Positions 1-8,044 of a stretch of 64,000 bases of DNA are shown piece by piece (the first letter of the stretch is position 1; every line of letters begins with the position of its first letter). The notes under the pieces were generated by a model that saw only the letters and a list, made by a program, of their open reading frames with translations, did not search any database and had not been told where the DNA came from. Where the stretch lies: contig CAYQOX010000007.1 in assembly GCA_964419335.1 (NCBI GenBank), positions 58,073 to 122,072 on the forward strand. The letters are read 5' to 3'. The DNA is from CAYQOX01 sp964419335. GTDB taxonomy: Bacteria; Hinthialibacterota; Hinthialibacteria; Hinthialibacterales; Hinthialibacteraceae. Made by a program: the position numbers and the translations under genes.

Positions 1-590
1 GAATCGTTACATGGAAAAGAAGATTTGGCTCCCAATCGGATAATATCCCCAAAACTTCGCAAACCGTTTGAGGGCATATACGTGACCGTGTTTCCCCATG
101 TATTGGTATAGTCAGGCCCGGCACTGGTGACTTTGTATTCTGCGCAACGTGCTTGTTGGGGAAGCACCGAAACCCCACCAAAGTGGATTCGACTCCAGGC
201 TTCGGTATAATCATAGGTGACATACCCTTCATTCTGATCATCGTTGATCCGTTCTCCATAGCCGCCGTAGAGAAAAGGATCTTGAGGAATCGATGACATA
301 TAGGAAACGGGGGTGGTCAACGGAATAAACCGCAAATTAATAGGATTTTTATTGGTACCATCAGAAAGTTTCCACGGAGGGTAAATACCATTATCCACGC
401 GATAGGTTTCAAGGGCACTTGTAATGCTGCGCATCTCAGATTCTGCTTTGGCGACTTTGGCTCTAATTTGGGCGTTGATAAAATTGGGAACCGCGATAGC
501 GGCGAGGATGCCAATAATGGCTACAACGATTAATAATTCGATAAGTGTAAAAGCTGTGTTTTTTTCTCCCCGCATCATTGTTGCTAGCAT
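1..590 (-). CDS. Type II secretion-like pseudopilin, 3' end beyond the window
   Basis: The minus frame from the ATG at 588-590 stays open to base 1, so the C-terminus lies outside the window. It encodes a prepilin-type N-terminus: a short charged leader, then FTLIELLIVVAIIGILAAIAVPN, a hydrophobic helix with the conserved Glu five residues into the mature protein. The -1 residue is Ala rather than the usual Gly. The globular part carries PLTTPVSYMSSIPQDPF and ends near PSNGLRSFGDIIR, the same layout as the next two pilin genes. GAGGA lies six bases before the ATG. A second in-frame ATG at 627-629 has AAGGA at good spacing and would add 13 residues. The family is G-type pseudopilins (PulG/XcpT-like), which are abundant in Planctomycetota-like genomes. 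Which secretion or pilus system it serves cannot be told here. Confidence 0.85.
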   Translation of the reverse strand, partial: MLATMMRGEKNTAFTLIELLIVVAIIGILAAIAVPNFINAQIRAKVAKAESEMRSITSALETYRVDNGIYPPWKLSDGTNKNPINLRFIPLTTPVSYMSSIPQDPFLYGGYGERINDDQNEGYVTYDYTEAWSRIHFGGVSVLPQQARCAEYKVTSAGPDYTNTWGNTVTYMPSNGLRSFGDIIRLGAKSSFPCND

Positions 591-692
591 GTTATGTCCT
601 CGCTTTCGATTTATTCTTGCGAACAACATTTTCTTCCTTACTCTAGCAAAAAAAATGAAGGAGCGAAAGATATTTTTTCAATAAAATTAAGT

Positions 693-1265
693 TTATCCTG
701 AATCGCTTTGACGGCCGGGTGTGAAACGATAGATATCCCCTTCCGAGATTAATCCATTCGACATATGGTAGGGAATGATCCCTTCTTGTTGCGAGGAAAT
801 ATCCTCATGTTTATCCGGACCTGAGGTGAGAACTAGCATTACGCTTCCTCGATTTACGGCGTTATGGACACCCGGATATCCCCATTGCCATCCTGCTTTC
901 ACTACTTCTTTTACGTTCCAGGATGGATAAAAGAATCCATGATTATGCTGGGGTTCATCGCCTACGTTTTCTCGAAGAAAAGGATCGCGTGGAATTGAAC
1001 TTATATAGGCAATAGGAGTTGTGATTAAAGGATAGATCGAGTCTGAACCCCAACGGTTATCCCCAAGATAGGGATAACCATTATTATCTAATTGATACAT
1101 ATCATAAGCCGAGCATATTGAACGTATATCGGAATAGGCTCGAGCTACCTTGGCGCGAATTTGTGCATTAATGAAATTGGGAACTGCGATTGCCGCCAGA
1201 ATCCCGATAATGGCCACGACAATCAGTAATTCGATCAAGGTAAAAGCCTTATAATGATTTTTCAT
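693..1265 (-). CDS. Type II secretion-like pseudopilin
   Basis: The 190-residue product starts MKNHYKAFTLIELL, a six-residue leader plus Ala before the conserved FTLIE segment, followed by a hydrophobic helix to about residue 30. The helix and the next 15 residues (NFINAQIRAKVAR) are almost identical to the pilin just downstream, whereas the globular part has diverged. This indicates duplication with a conserved assembly helix. The C-terminus again has HMSNGLISEGDIYRFTPG. AAGGAGA lies seven bases before the ATG, which fixes the start. The protein would be cleaved by a prepilin peptidase and inserted in the inner membrane. No secretion ATPase or secretin gene is nearby, so it is an orphan minor pilin or surface-display pilin. 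Confidence 0.88.
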   Translation of the reverse strand: MKNHYKAFTLIELLIVVAIIGILAAIAVPNFINAQIRAKVARAYSDIRSICSAYDMYQLDNNGYPYLGDNRWGSDSIYPLITTPIAYISSIPRDPFLRENVGDEPQHNHGFFYPSWNVKEVVKAGWQWGYPGVHNAVNRGSVMLVLTSGPDKHEDISSQQEGIIPYHMSNGLISEGDIYRFTPGRQSDSG

Positions 1266-1663
1266 CTACAGTTCTCCTTAGCGAAAAGAAGGAAAGGAGG
1301 CAAACAGGATTGATAATAATAAGCCGTTTGCCACTTCGGCGTTATGGTTCGATTCATTCGGATTGAAAAAATCATAGGTCTCGCTATAGAATCATGTCAT
1401 GTTTGCTTTTCAATGTATCAAAAAGTACTCACATACAGGATGAACCTATTTAATCATGGGCTAAAATAGAATAATTTGGTTTCAGAGAGAACATATACTC
1501 GGGTGCAGGGGGGAGACTATCATATTTCTAAACATTTTTGAGTATTATCAAAATATCTTTTAGATACCCGCCAAAAATCACTGAGATTTTTCAGCAAAAA
1601 AAATGAGGAAGAGTTTGCCCCTTCCTCCCACAGGGTATGTAATGATGATTGAGTGGCAAGAAT
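1266..1663. other. Intergenic region with no gene seen
   Basis: This stretch of about 400 bases between two minus-strand genes holds the ribosome binding site of the downstream pilin at its left end and the terminator of the upstream gene at 1596-1627. I see no credible reading frame or RNA gene in the rest. A promoter for the pilin should lie here, but I could not assign one. Confidence 0.5.
1596..1627 (-). terminator. Rho-independent terminator
   Basis: Read on the minus strand, GAGGAAG (1627-1621) pairs with CTTCCTC (1611-1605), a seven-pair stem with a nine-base loop. After one intervening A, a run of eight T (1603-1596) follows directly. It lies 37 bases past the stop of the secreted DUF5666-like gene and so ends that transcript. 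Confidence 0.8.
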
Positions 1664-2497
1664 CTATGGCTGAAAGTCTTCAACAGCAGAGTGCACTCGA
1701 ATTACCTCTGCCCAAAGAGAATCGTCGACTCCATCTTCATCAGTATCGACCAACTTAACATGAATGGTTGCTTGATCGCCTTTTTGTATAACAACCGGTG
1801 ATTCATCAGAATCCCATATGGGTCTGCCCATTTCGCGAATGAATGTGTTTTCATTCATTCGGATGGGTAGTCCCGCGAGTATGAGCATATCCTCTTCCTC
1901 ATAAACTTGTTCGATGATTCCACTTATTCCACCTTCGGAAGGATCGGGATCATAATGGATTGCATCCATGACGCGAATGGTGGAAGCGACAACGAGTAAC
2001 CCTGATTCGGTTTCGATGATTTCACCGAGGAGACTTACTCGCTGGCCTTCTTCGATGGTGACATCTTCGACGGGGGCTTGAGAGATGAACCAAGGTAAGT
2101 ATTGAATGCTTGCTTGGGAGTAGTCTACAACCAGATAGCCATTAATCATAGAAAATTCATTTTCGTTTAATTCGGTCACCGTCCCGGTAAGTTGAATTTG
2201 ATTTTCTTCCAATAAGGGATAATATCCGCCTTGATGACCATATCTCATCTGTCCACCGATTTCTCCGTTTCTGAAACCGTTATGGATACCGCCATGGTTT
2301 CTTCGCATTCCACCGTGATGTCCATATCCATATCCATTATTAGGGTTTTGTGGGTTGGGTTGTTGATCAAAACCTCTGCTGGGCTGTGTGATTTGGATAG
2401 GGCGATACATTCTCCCTTGAGCATAGACATTAAAAGATGTAAAGATGACGCATAGGGACAAAATCATTGTTCCTAAGATGAAGTTTTTCTGTTTCAT
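1664..2497 (-). CDS. Secreted DUF5666-like protein with Gly/His/Asn-rich linker
   Basis: I chose the ATG at 2495-2497 because AAGGAT sits seven bases upstream and the product then starts directly with a signal peptide (MKQKNFILGTMILSLCVIF...VYAQ). The longer frame from 2545 would put a useless 16-residue extension before it. After cleavage comes a low-complexity segment of about 60 residues rich in Gly, His, Asn and Tyr (GYGYGHHGG and similar). Then come two or three short beta-rich units with the pattern 'GTVTELNENEFSMINGYLVV ... GQRVSLLGEI', which resemble DUF5666/OB-like domains. The C-terminus contains DTDEDGVDDSLWAEVIRV. It is exported to the periplasm or cell surface. The function is unknown; metal binding by the His-rich linker is possible but unproven. 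Confidence 0.75.
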   Translation of the reverse strand: MKQKNFILGTMILSLCVIFTSFNVYAQGRMYRPIQITQPSRGFDQQPNPQNPNNGYGYGHHGGMRRNHGGIHNGFRNGEIGGQMRYGHQGGYYPLLEENQIQLTGTVTELNENEFSMINGYLVVDYSQASIQYLPWFISQAPVEDVTIEEGQRVSLLGEIIETESGLLVVASTIRVMDAIHYDPDPSEGGISGIIEQVYEEEDMLILAGLPIRMNENTFIREMGRPIWDSDESPVVIQKGDQATIHVKLVDTDEDGVDDSLWAEVIRVHSAVEDFQP

Positions 2498-2624
2498 GTT
2501 CGATCCTTTCTTTTGCCGTTTGAGATAGGGGATAAAAAAAATCAATATTTGAGTTGCAACTCTGAAACATAGAATGCAGGAGGTTTAGGATAGGTTTACA
2601 GAAAGAGAAAAAAAGGTGAAAGAA

Positions 2625-3269
2625 TTAGGGGATTTGTTGAGGAAAATGAAGATTACCGCCAAACCGTCCTAAATCCCCCTGGCTATGAAGACCGTTGCTG
2701 GGGTGATAAGCGGCATCTTGCATCATGGAGCCGATTCCTTGGAGAGGGCGAAGTCCAAGGCCGGAATCCTCGCCATCCGGACCAAAACTAACCAGCCCAT
2801 ATCCACGTTTGGGATCTTTTGGGGGTACCATAAAATGGTAATAATCATAATATCCGTAGCCAAAGACTTCGGGAATATCATGATCGTCAAGAGCGATAGA
2901 TTCATTAATGTAATGGGCGACGGATTGGGTGAAAGGATCTTTCAAAAGTTCTGGGGAATTTGGGAGAAATTCTCCTAGTAAAGGTTTGAGTGCTTCGGAA
3001 GCATCGTAGTTTGTAACAAATTGTGTAGGTGGTTCACTTGAACCGAGAGGATATTGTCCTTTATCCGAAGCATATACTTCAATGGCATTGGCAACCATGC
3101 GCAGGTTATTCTGGGTTTCGGCGATTTGGGCTTTGAGCATCGCATCTTTGGCGATAGGTATAGTAATAGTGACGAGCACTCCTGAAATGGCAAGAACAAC
3201 CAGAAGCTCGTTAAGGGTGAAACCTGCTTGTTTGAAGAAGCCATGGTTTGGAGGATTCAATCGATACAT
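2625..3269 (-). CDS. Type II secretion-like pseudopilin with canonical G/F cleavage site
   Basis: The 214-residue protein has a 16-residue leader ending in Gly (NHGFFKQAG), then FTLNELLVVLAISGVLVTITIPIA, so it has a classical Gly/Phe prepilin site, unlike the two pilins to its left. Glu5 of the mature helix is present. The globular domain has a Gly/Tyr-rich middle (FGYGYYDYYHF) and the shared C-terminal motif YHPSNGLHSQGDLGRFGG. There is no Shine-Dalgarno sequence before the ATG. A strong promoter ends nine bases upstream, so the mRNA may be leaderless. It is divergent from the sigma factor gene on the right. Confidence 0.85.
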   Translation of the reverse strand: MYRLNPPNHGFFKQAGFTLNELLVVLAISGVLVTITIPIAKDAMLKAQIAETQNNLRMVANAIEVYASDKGQYPLGSSEPPTQFVTNYDASEALKPLLGEFLPNSPELLKDPFTQSVAHYINESIALDDHDIPEVFGYGYYDYYHFMVPPKDPKRGYGLVSFGPDGEDSGLGLRPLQGIGSMMQDAAYHPSNGLHSQGDLGRFGGNLHFPQQIP

Positions 3270-3278
3270 AATAGATCT

Positions 3279-3306
3279 ATTATAAAGGAAATGGTGAGTT
3301 TGTAAA
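3279..3306 (-). promoter_or_regulatory. Sigma-70-type promoter for the pseudopilin at 2625-3269
   Basis: On the minus strand TTTACA (3306-3301) and a perfect TATAAT (3284-3279) are separated by 16 bases. The start codon is at 3269, nine bases after the -10 box, so transcription would start only about two or three bases before the ATG. Confidence 0.55.
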
Positions 3307-3411
3307 TAAAAAATGGTAAAAATCTTTTCTTTCTTTATAAACCGAAAAGGTTACAGAAGCATTCTATACTAGAGCAAGAATGAGAAAAGGAAGATTAAGG
3401 TAGATGAAGTC

Positions 3412-4035
3412 GTGGTTTCTTCTAGAAATTCAACATATATAAAGGATACAGTGGGTAAGTATACAGTCTATAAAGATGAAACCTTAATTGAGTATTCGAT
3501 GCACGGAGATCGAGAAGCCTTTAGTGAATTAGCGGAACGCTATTTTGGTAAAATGTATGCGGTAGCGTTAGCCAAAACCCGCAATTCGGAAGAAGCAGAA
3601 GACGTGTGCCAGGAAGCGATGATCAAAGCCTTTCGTTATATTCGAACTTTAAAAGAGACGGAGAAATTTGCTGCATGGCTTCGAAGTATCGTGATTCAAG
3701 AGAGTTATGGCCGCTCTCGAAAAAAGACCCGATTTTTTGCTATGCTAAATGGGTATTTTCAGGAGAAACAAACGGATTCCACTTTTTATGATTCAAAGGT
3801 GGATAAAAATTTATACCAAAAACAATTATTCCATCATGCCATTGCGGATTTATCAGCCAAGGCAAGAGAAATTGTGTTACTCCATTATATGTATGGTTTG
3901 AGTTGCGAAGAGATTTCTGATCAAATGGGACTAAAAATGGGTACGGTGAAAAGTCATCTGTTTAAAGCCCGGGAAAAAATGCAAAAAAATCTTGCAAAAT
4001 TAGGAGTCAATTCGATTGATGCGTTAAATCGGTGA
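3412..4035 (+). CDS. ECF-type RNA polymerase sigma factor
   Basis: The 207-residue product has sigma region 2 (DREAFSELAERYFGKMYAVAL...SEEAEDVCQEAMIKAFRYI, about residues 32-76, with the DVCQE core helix) and region 4 (LSAKAREIVLLHYMYGLSCEEISDQMGLKMGTVKSHLFKAREKM, about 143-190, a helix-turn-helix). It lacks region 3, as expected of ECF sigma factors. The start is a GTG with AAGG eleven bases upstream; no earlier start codon fits. Its stop overlaps the start of the FecR-like gene by four bases (GTGA), so the two are translationally coupled. It probably directs RNA polymerase to envelope genes when released by the FecR-like partner. A TATACT box at 3365-3370 could be its -10 element. Confidence 0.9.
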   Translation: MVSSRNSTYIKDTVGKYTVYKDETLIEYSMHGDREAFSELAERYFGKMYAVALAKTRNSEEAEDVCQEAMIKAFRYIRTLKETEKFAAWLRSIVIQESYGRSRKKTRFFAMLNGYFQEKQTDSTFYDSKVDKNLYQKQLFHHAIADLSAKAREIVLLHYMYGLSCEEISDQMGLKMGTVKSHLFKAREKMQKNLAKLGVNSIDALNR

Positions 4036-4862
4036 TAAGTCTTTATTCAAGGATTGATAAAATGGAACAAAAAAACACAGATGAGTTGATAAATTATTTA
4101 GCTCAAACAGCGCAACCTAATAAAACGAAATTCAGAGAGAAGTTGCTTACACGTTTGGAGCAAGAGCATATCCGGCCTGAAGTCCATCAGGAACGTTCTA
4201 GCCGGGTGGGTTCCACGTATGTTCTACGGTTCGCTTTTTCTATGGTGATCGTGCTCATCTTAAGTGTCGGTGGGTATTATTGGATGATCCCATCCCCAAA
4301 ATCTATGGCGAGTATTGTTGCCAGCGTGGGAACTTTATCGATAAGCGACCAGGATAGAGATGAAGGTAAGGTGAAGCAAGGAGAGTGGATTCAAAGTCAA
4401 GAAGATGGCCAAGCGAGTCTGCTTTTATCGGATTATTCTGTGGTACGGATGGATCATGACACCACTCTGAAAATCCAGAAAAGAAGAAATGTGGTGTTAA
4501 AACATGGACGTCTTTTTGCTGAGATAACTCGCACGACTTCGAAAGATAGATTTACCATTCACACGCCTGAAGCCCAACTTACCGTTTTAGGTACAGCCTT
4601 TGAAGTATTTAGCCACAATCAAGAAACCACGGTTACGGTGACAGAAGGAAAGGTACAGGTGGAGTGGGATGAAAGGTCGGAAGTGGTATCGGCAGGTGAA
4701 TCGATAACTGTTGCTGCTTCCTCCACAGTGAAACCGAAGCATGTGGTGAAAGAAGAAGGATTTGACTGGTTTTCTCAGTTAAAAAAGTTGGAGTCTCAAA
4801 GTCCAGTGATCCAAGCCATGAGAAAACATTTTCCTAGCCGATCTTTAGATTTGAACAAATAA
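4032..4862 (+). CDS. FecR-like anti-sigma factor, single membrane span
   Basis: The 276-residue protein has a cytoplasmic N-terminus of about 65 residues, one membrane helix (YVLRFAFSMVIVLILSVGGYYW, about 65-86) and a periplasmic FecR domain (about 100-215) with the characteristic lines GQASLLLSDYSVVRMDHDTTL, FTIHTPEAQLTVLGTAFEV and TTVTVTEGKVQV. The start is a GTG inside the sigma factor stop codon; an ATG at 4062 is the alternative. FecR-type proteins sense a periplasmic signal and control their ECF sigma factor. The usual TonB receptor is missing here. Instead a secreted beta-propeller follows immediately, so the ligand is unlikely to be a ferric siderophore by default. Confidence 0.85.
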   Translation: MISLYSRIDKMEQKNTDELINYLAQTAQPNKTKFREKLLTRLEQEHIRPEVHQERSSRVGSTYVLRFAFSMVIVLILSVGGYYWMIPSPKSMASIVASVGTLSISDQDRDEGKVKQGEWIQSQEDGQASLLLSDYSVVRMDHDTTLKIQKRRNVVLKHGRLFAEITRTTSKDRFTIHTPEAQLTVLGTAFEVFSHNQETTVTVTEGKVQVEWDERSEVVSAGESITVAASSTVKPKHVVKEEGFDWFSQLKKLESQSPVIQAMRKHFPSRSLDLNK

Positions 4863-6500
4863 GTGAATATCATGCATCGGTTTTTTTATTGTCTATTATT
4901 GGGTTGTTTTTTATGTATAAACGTAGATTCAAAGCCCCCCGAAGTTTTCCCTGGTTTTCAAGTACAAGCGCTAGATCCAACCGAAGATCTGTTGAGCGGT
5001 ATGCTTTGGACGGAGGAAGGTCTTATCGTTTGTGATCGAGGGGCTGGTAACTTACTCCTGTTCAAAGATGATGCTTCTATTAATATTCTTGTTGATGGTT
5101 TAGATACACCGGTTGATGTGGAGTTGTATGAAGGGAATTGGATCATCTTACAAGAAGAAGAGGGTTCTTTACTCAGCATTGATGTAAAAACTCATGCTCG
5201 GCGTATTATTGCCGATGATTTCATTCATCCTACCGCATTTACGATTGATAATAACGATAAAGCGTATGTGACCGATTTTGTAACCGGGGTGTTAACTCAA
5301 GTTGATCTAGACTCTGGGGAAAAGCAAGAATTCAATATTGAATTTGATAAACCTTCCGATATTCTTTTCGTTCCACCGAATACCCTCGTTGTAGCGGATC
5401 AAGTTGAATTGGATGGAAAAGGTGGAATGGTCTATTCTTTGGATACGAGTGGGGAAATACTTTCTACGGAACATCGGATTGTTGATCCAACGGGGTTGGC
5501 TTTGTCACCTTCAGAAGAGGTGTATGTGAGTACTTTTTTTTTACAAGGTCCTCCTATGGGGCCAGTTCGTGATGAACCAACCGGAGGCATTGTATCCCTT
5601 CAAGCAAGGGGAAGGCCGCGAGAAATCATATCAGGATTGTTGGGTCCCACGAGTGTAGAAATTAATCCCGCGGGCGATATTTATGTTTTAGAAGAACCAA
5701 CCGATTCGATTTATAGGTATACAGAATCAGGTAATCGTTCCTCCTTGTTGGAGGGGTTTTCGTCAATCCATAAGGCGGTAAGAAACAGTCATGGAGAAAT
5801 CATCGCTATTGAAGATTCCCCAATCGAACGTTTATCTTTTAGGGATTCCAAAAATCATCATCATACATGGATGTGGCCGGAGATTGGGAACTGGGAAAAA
5901 TCTTGTTTGGCGATAGATGGTTTTGATTATGTGTATTTATCAGACCCTTTTTTTTCCCGGATTGAGGTGCTAAATCCCGAAGGAGAGAAAGTCTCTAATT
6001 TTAATCGTATCAACCCCGTGCATATGGCCGGCTCTCCACAAGGGGGAATTTATGTATTATCGAACGCGAAAAATCAATGGTTAATAACTCGATTACAAAT
6101 AGACCAAAAATCGCAGGAAGTTCATTTTGATTTGGGTTCCCAGGTCGTGGATATCTTTGTGAAGAAGGAAGATCAACTCGTATGCGCATTAACGGATGGG
6201 TCTGTTATGCGTTATTCATTTGAATCTCAAGCAAAAACTAGTTTAATACCGTCTGCGGAAGACCGTTATTATCTTTCATTGGCACCCGATAGCAGCGAAG
6301 ATGAGGCCATGTGGTTAATGGATAACAAGAATACTATTTATTATTGGCGTGCTGATCAAGAAATGGAGAGGGTTGCCAACACTTCCGAGGCAGGAACTCT
6401 CTTATCTGATGAAGAGGGCGTGCTCTTTTTGAGTGAATCAGGCAAACGCTATGTTATCACCCCCAAACCATCCCTTATAAGAAACTGGGGTCATTATTAG
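4863..6500 (+). CDS. Secreted NHL/SMP-30-like beta-propeller protein
   Basis: The GTG at 4863 directly follows the stop of the FecR-like gene; an ATG at 4872 gives the same signal peptide (HRFFYCLLLGCFLCINVDS). The mature 520 residues are built from repeated units of about 40-50 residues of the type 'HPTAFTIDNNDKAYVTDFVTGVLTQVDLDSGE' and 'GPTSVEINPAGDIYVLEEPTDSIYRYTESG', typical of NHL or YncE/SMP-30 propellers. No catalytic motif is obvious, so it is more likely a binding or scaffold protein. As the third gene of the sigma/anti-sigma operon it may feed a periplasmic signal to the FecR domain, but that is inference. Confidence 0.75.
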   Translation: MNIMHRFFYCLLLGCFLCINVDSKPPEVFPGFQVQALDPTEDLLSGMLWTEEGLIVCDRGAGNLLLFKDDASINILVDGLDTPVDVELYEGNWIILQEEEGSLLSIDVKTHARRIIADDFIHPTAFTIDNNDKAYVTDFVTGVLTQVDLDSGEKQEFNIEFDKPSDILFVPPNTLVVADQVELDGKGGMVYSLDTSGEILSTEHRIVDPTGLALSPSEEVYVSTFFLQGPPMGPVRDEPTGGIVSLQARGRPREIISGLLGPTSVEINPAGDIYVLEEPTDSIYRYTESGNRSSLLEGFSSIHKAVRNSHGEIIAIEDSPIERLSFRDSKNHHHTWMWPEIGNWEKSCLAIDGFDYVYLSDPFFSRIEVLNPEGEKVSNFNRINPVHMAGSPQGGIYVLSNAKNQWLITRLQIDQKSQEVHFDLGSQVVDIFVKKEDQLVCALTDGSVMRYSFESQAKTSLIPSAEDRYYLSLAPDSSEDEAMWLMDNKNTIYYWRADQEMERVANTSEAGTLLSDEEGVLFLSESGKRYVITPKPSLIRNWGHY

Positions 6501-6549
6501 GGCTGTAGGCTTCCTCCAGTATCTCTTTCATCTATATAAATCCATAGAG

Positions 6550-6591
6550 AAAAAAAGATCCCGCGCTGCTGTGGAGTCAGGACAGCGCGGG
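6550..6591 (-). terminator. Rho-independent terminator of the minus-strand surface protein gene
   Basis: CCCGCGCTG (6560-6568) and CAGCGCGGG (6583-6591) form a perfect nine-pair GC-rich stem with a 14-base loop. On the minus strand it is followed by ATC and a run of T (6556-6550). The plus-strand side lacks a T run, so the signal mainly ends the gene at 6624. Confidence 0.8.
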
Positions 6592-6623
6592 AGAAATACC
6601 CTAATTCAAGTGAGTTAATAGCT

Positions 6624-7016
6624 TTAGAATTTTCCGAAACCAGGGCCGCTGGGGCTGACATAGGTTGCGCCAAGGCCGCTTTCCACCTCTTGAATAATGG
6701 CAAATTGTCCCCAGATGACGGGGCCTATTTCAGTACCATCAGCGGCATACCAGATACCGTCTTCTAATTCGGCATCTTCAGGTACTGCTACGATTTTAAC
6801 GAAATAGGTCCAATTGCCGTCTTCATTGGTGCCTTTCATGTGGTTGGTCAACCAGGCTCCCGAACCTATGTAGGAGTCATGACCATAATGACGGTCAAGT
6901 TTCCCATCACCGTCACAATCCAAGTTGGAAAGCCATGCATCGTTCCATTTCATGATTAATTGTGTGTCACGATTTTCCCAATACCACTCAGCTTCGGCGT
7001 CAGGATTGTCATCAAG
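6624..7016 (-). CDS. C-terminal part of a predicted surface protein with calcium-binding-like loop, cut by assembly gap
   Basis: About 130 residues are visible before the frame enters the run of N. The fragment contains LIMKWNDAWLSNLDCDGDGKLDRHYG, where DCDGDGKLDRHYG resembles an EF-hand or dockerin calcium loop. It continues with GSGAWLTNHMKG, WTYFVKIVAVPEDAELEDG and a conserved-looking end (GPVIWGQFAIIQEV...SPSGPGFGKF). I recall similar segments in uncharacterised bacterial and archaeal surface proteins but cannot name a family. The start, signal peptide and total length are hidden by the gap. The gene is isolated between terminators. Confidence 0.65.
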   Translation of the reverse strand, partial: LDDNPDAEAEWYWENRDTQLIMKWNDAWLSNLDCDGDGKLDRHYGHDSYIGSGAWLTNHMKGTNEDGNWTYFVKIVAVPEDAELEDGIWYAADGTEIGPVIWGQFAIIQEVESGLGATYVSPSGPGFGKF

Positions 7017-7116
7017 NNNNNNNNNNNNNNNNNNNNNNNNNNNNNNNNNNNNNNNNNNNNNNNNNNNNNNNNNNNNNNNNNNNNNNNNNNNNNNNNNNNN
7101 NNNNNNNNNNNNNNNN
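7017..7116. other. Assembly gap of 100 N
   Basis: Exactly 100 N, the conventional length for a scaffold gap of unknown size. The true distance and order of the flanks are therefore uncertain. The gap removes the 5' part of the surface protein gene and possibly other sequence upstream of the ParA gene. The bases 7117-7390 after it hold no gene I can support. Confidence 0.98.
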
Positions 7117-7390
7117 CTACTCCCCAAAAGTTGGATAGTTGATTTAAGAAATTAATTGGCTCATGACTATGGTCATATCTTGGAGGGATTGTATCGGACG
7201 CTCGGAAAGTTGGAGCGCGATAACTTTGACCTTGATTGAAATAAAATAAAGATTTTTCGAGCAAAGCCAATAAAGTTAAACACGCCACCCTTCCAATTAA
7301 TTGTGTATTGACACTCGTTCAAGAATCCAAAATCGTGTAAAATATTTCAGTCTATTTCTTCTCTTATTAAGTTTCATGAGGCTTATCAAT

Positions 7391-8044
7391 ATGAAGTGTA
7401 TTGCTGTGGGGAACCAGAAGGGAGGAGTCGGAAAATCTACGATCGCAGTTAATCTCGCGTGTGAATTTGCATACCGAAAATATCGTGTAATACTGATCGA
7501 TGCTGATGAACAAGGTACGGCCACGAATTGGTTGTCACGTGGGAACTTGCCCATTGATTTTCAATCGATGCCGGTTGAGAACGTATCCAATGCAGAGGAT
7601 ATGATTCGCGCAATCAAAACCTTGGAGCAAGACCTTGTGGTGATTGATTTACCTCCCCACACACGAGAAGCGACAGAAGCGGCCTTGATGATCTGCGATC
7701 TTTTCGCAGTACCGATTACCCCTTCAGGAGCCGATTTTGTTTCGGCTAGGAATGTTCTTGAGTTATCGTACGAGGCTAGACGCATGCGGAATGGGAAACC
7801 GAAAAATGTGTTGATTCCCTCGCGTGTGGATCGTCGGACATCGTTTGGGCGAGAGGTGGATCAAGCGCTTCAAGGCTTTAACGAAACGATTAGCCCGAGC
7901 ATTGGACAGCGCAGCGCATTTGTTGATTGTTTTGGTTTGGGAGATTGGATAGGGCATGCTTACCCACATTCCAAAGCATACATAGAAATACAGGAACTCG
8001 CTTCCATGGTGGAGGATTTATTAGAATGGCACGAAGCAATTTAA
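7391..8044 (+). CDS. Orphan ParA/MinD-family ATPase
   Basis: From the ATG at 7391 (GAGG nine bases upstream) the 217-residue protein begins MKCIAVGNQKGGVGKST, the deviant Walker A motif of ParA ATPases with the signature first lysine. It continues with DADEQGTATNW (switch I region) and DLVVIDLPPHTREAT (Walker B). A longer frame back to 7301 only adds a hydrophobic, non-conserved stretch. No ParB gene or parS-like repeats are nearby. The next gene overlaps it by 19 bases and encodes a DUF697 membrane protein, and the third gene is the phosphopantetheinyl transferase. ParA orphans often position large complexes in the cell. A role in placing the megasynthase or its exporter at the membrane is a guess based on this operon. 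Confidence 0.85.
   Translation: MKCIAVGNQKGGVGKSTIAVNLACEFAYRKYRVILIDADEQGTATNWLSRGNLPIDFQSMPVENVSNAEDMIRAIKTLEQDLVVIDLPPHTREATEAALMICDLFAVPITPSGADFVSARNVLELSYEARRMRNGKPKNVLIPSRVDRRTSFGREVDQALQGFNETISPSIGQRSAFVDCFGLGDWIGHAYPHSKAYIEIQELASMVEDLLEWHEAI

Noticed and set aside
2231..2455. Plus- and minus-strand small frames inside the secreted DUF5666-like gene
   Set aside because: They are shadows of the low-complexity Gly/His/Asn-rich segment.
7117..7288. Minus-strand frame after the gap (YDHSHEPINFLNQLSNFWG) that might be a transposase end
   Set aside because: It runs into the N gap and has no motif I can name; too short to support.
7308..7343. Perfect TTGACA upstream of the ParA gene with TAAAAT downstream
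   Set aside because: The two boxes are 24 bases apart, too far for a sigma-70 promoter, and no better -10 lies at 16-18 bases.
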